A DNA stretch of 5,857 nucleotides from Candidatus Onthocola stercoravium (GTDB lineage: Bacteria > Bacillota_I > Bacilli_A > RF39 > UBA660). A program made the position numbers and the translations under genes. This document shows positions 5,766-5,857 of the stretch, piece after piece. The notes under the pieces are model-generated. The model had not been told where the DNA came from. It did not search any database and saw only the letters and a program-made list of their open reading frames with translations. The stretch covers positions 1 to 5,857 of the forward strand of contig DVHV01000069.1 of NCBI GenBank assembly GCA_018711775.1, given 5' to 3'. Position 1 is the stretch's first letter; the number at the start of each line of letters is the position of its first letter.

Positions 5766-5857
5766 TAATTTTCCTCCCTAAAATCATACACATACACTAC
5801 TTCATCATCTGCGTCATTTATTCCTCCTGCTTTTTCATAACATTTACAAGCAGAAAT
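5765..5857 (-). CDS. GNAT-like acetyltransferase, C-terminal 30 codons only (runs off the window)
   Basis: The minus strand is open from the window edge to a TAA at 5765-5767, giving a 30-residue tail that begins ISACKCYEKAGG and ends in an acidic, Tyr/Val-rich strand (DDEVVYVYDFREEN). The pattern small-Ala-x-x-x-Tyr-Glu-Lys-x-Gly is the late GNAT signature, like NPRAIRMYQKAGF in the neighbouring enzyme. That suggests an N-acetyltransferase whose body lies outside the window. Its stop overlaps the next start as TAATG, and the GGGAGG site for the resistance gene lies within its last codons, so translation is probably coupled. It could be another aminoglycoside or drug acetyltransferase; the fragment is too short to say. 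The promoter of the operon must lie further upstream. Confidence 0.7.
   Translation of the reverse strand: MSACKCYEKAGGINDADDEVVYVYDFREEN
5771..5778 (-). promoter_or_regulatory. Ribosome binding site of aac(6')-aph(2'')
   Basis: AGGGAGGA on the minus strand (5778 down to 5771), with its GGAGG core seven bases before the ATG at 5765, is a strong Shine-Dalgarno sequence. It is embedded in the last codons of the upstream acetyltransferase reading frame. Together with the TAATG overlap this supports an operon with coupled or re-initiated translation. Confidence 0.75.

Noticed and set aside
1..5857. CRISPR array, tRNA or rRNA genes, insertion-sequence ends
   Set aside because: There are no regularly spaced repeats, no cloverleaf with a TTCGAATC-type arm, no rRNA segments, and no paired terminal inverted repeats around a transposase. 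Tn4001-like IS256 copies are not seen within the window.

Overview
The window is AT-rich (mostly A/T, with A-rich coding strands), with strong AGGAGG-type ribosome binding sites and TGG tryptophan codons. This fits a low-GC Gram-positive host (Firmicutes, possibly a gut Bacillota or Erysipelotrichia-like lineage). The exact species cannot be read from the sequence. No chromosomal housekeeping gene is present. Everything looks like accessory DNA: an integrative and mobilizable element, or mobilizable transposon, carrying aminoglycoside resistance.

Left half, + strand: a 612-aa large serine recombinase (99-1937) is followed by a 191-bp gap and then a MobV/Pre-type relaxase (2129-3448). A large serine recombinase paired with a MobV relaxase is the arrangement known from Tn4451/Tn4453-type mobilizable transposons (TnpX and TnpZ). 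The recombinase would excise and insert the element. The relaxase would nick an oriT so that a co-resident conjugative element can transfer it.

The gap (1938-2128) is the most intriguing stretch. It holds a 17-bp near-perfect palindrome, a small hairpin, an 8-bp direct repeat, and a nested fold in which a 9-bp outer helix (1975-1983 with 2081-2089) encloses three hairpins. The 3' strand of the outer helix can instead form a local hairpin (2072-2097) just before the relaxase ribosome binding site. This could be the oriT, a structured leader RNA that controls relaxase expression, or both. I cannot assign it to a known family.

Right half, - strand: a convergent operon reads leftward from beyond the window edge. 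Its order is the C-terminal 30 codons of an apparent GNAT acetyltransferase (5765-5857), a bifunctional AAC(6')-APH(2'') aminoglycoside-modifying enzyme (4317-5765), and a second, different APH-fold kinase (3502-4299). The first two overlap by one base (TAATG). The kinase follows after 17 bases if its ATG is used. The AAC half closely resembles AAC(6')-Ie. The APH half departs from APH(2'')-Ia and looks more like the APH(2'')-Ib/-If group, which suggests a mosaic gene. A strong hairpin with A and T flanks (3423-3461) sits between the convergent units and probably terminates both.
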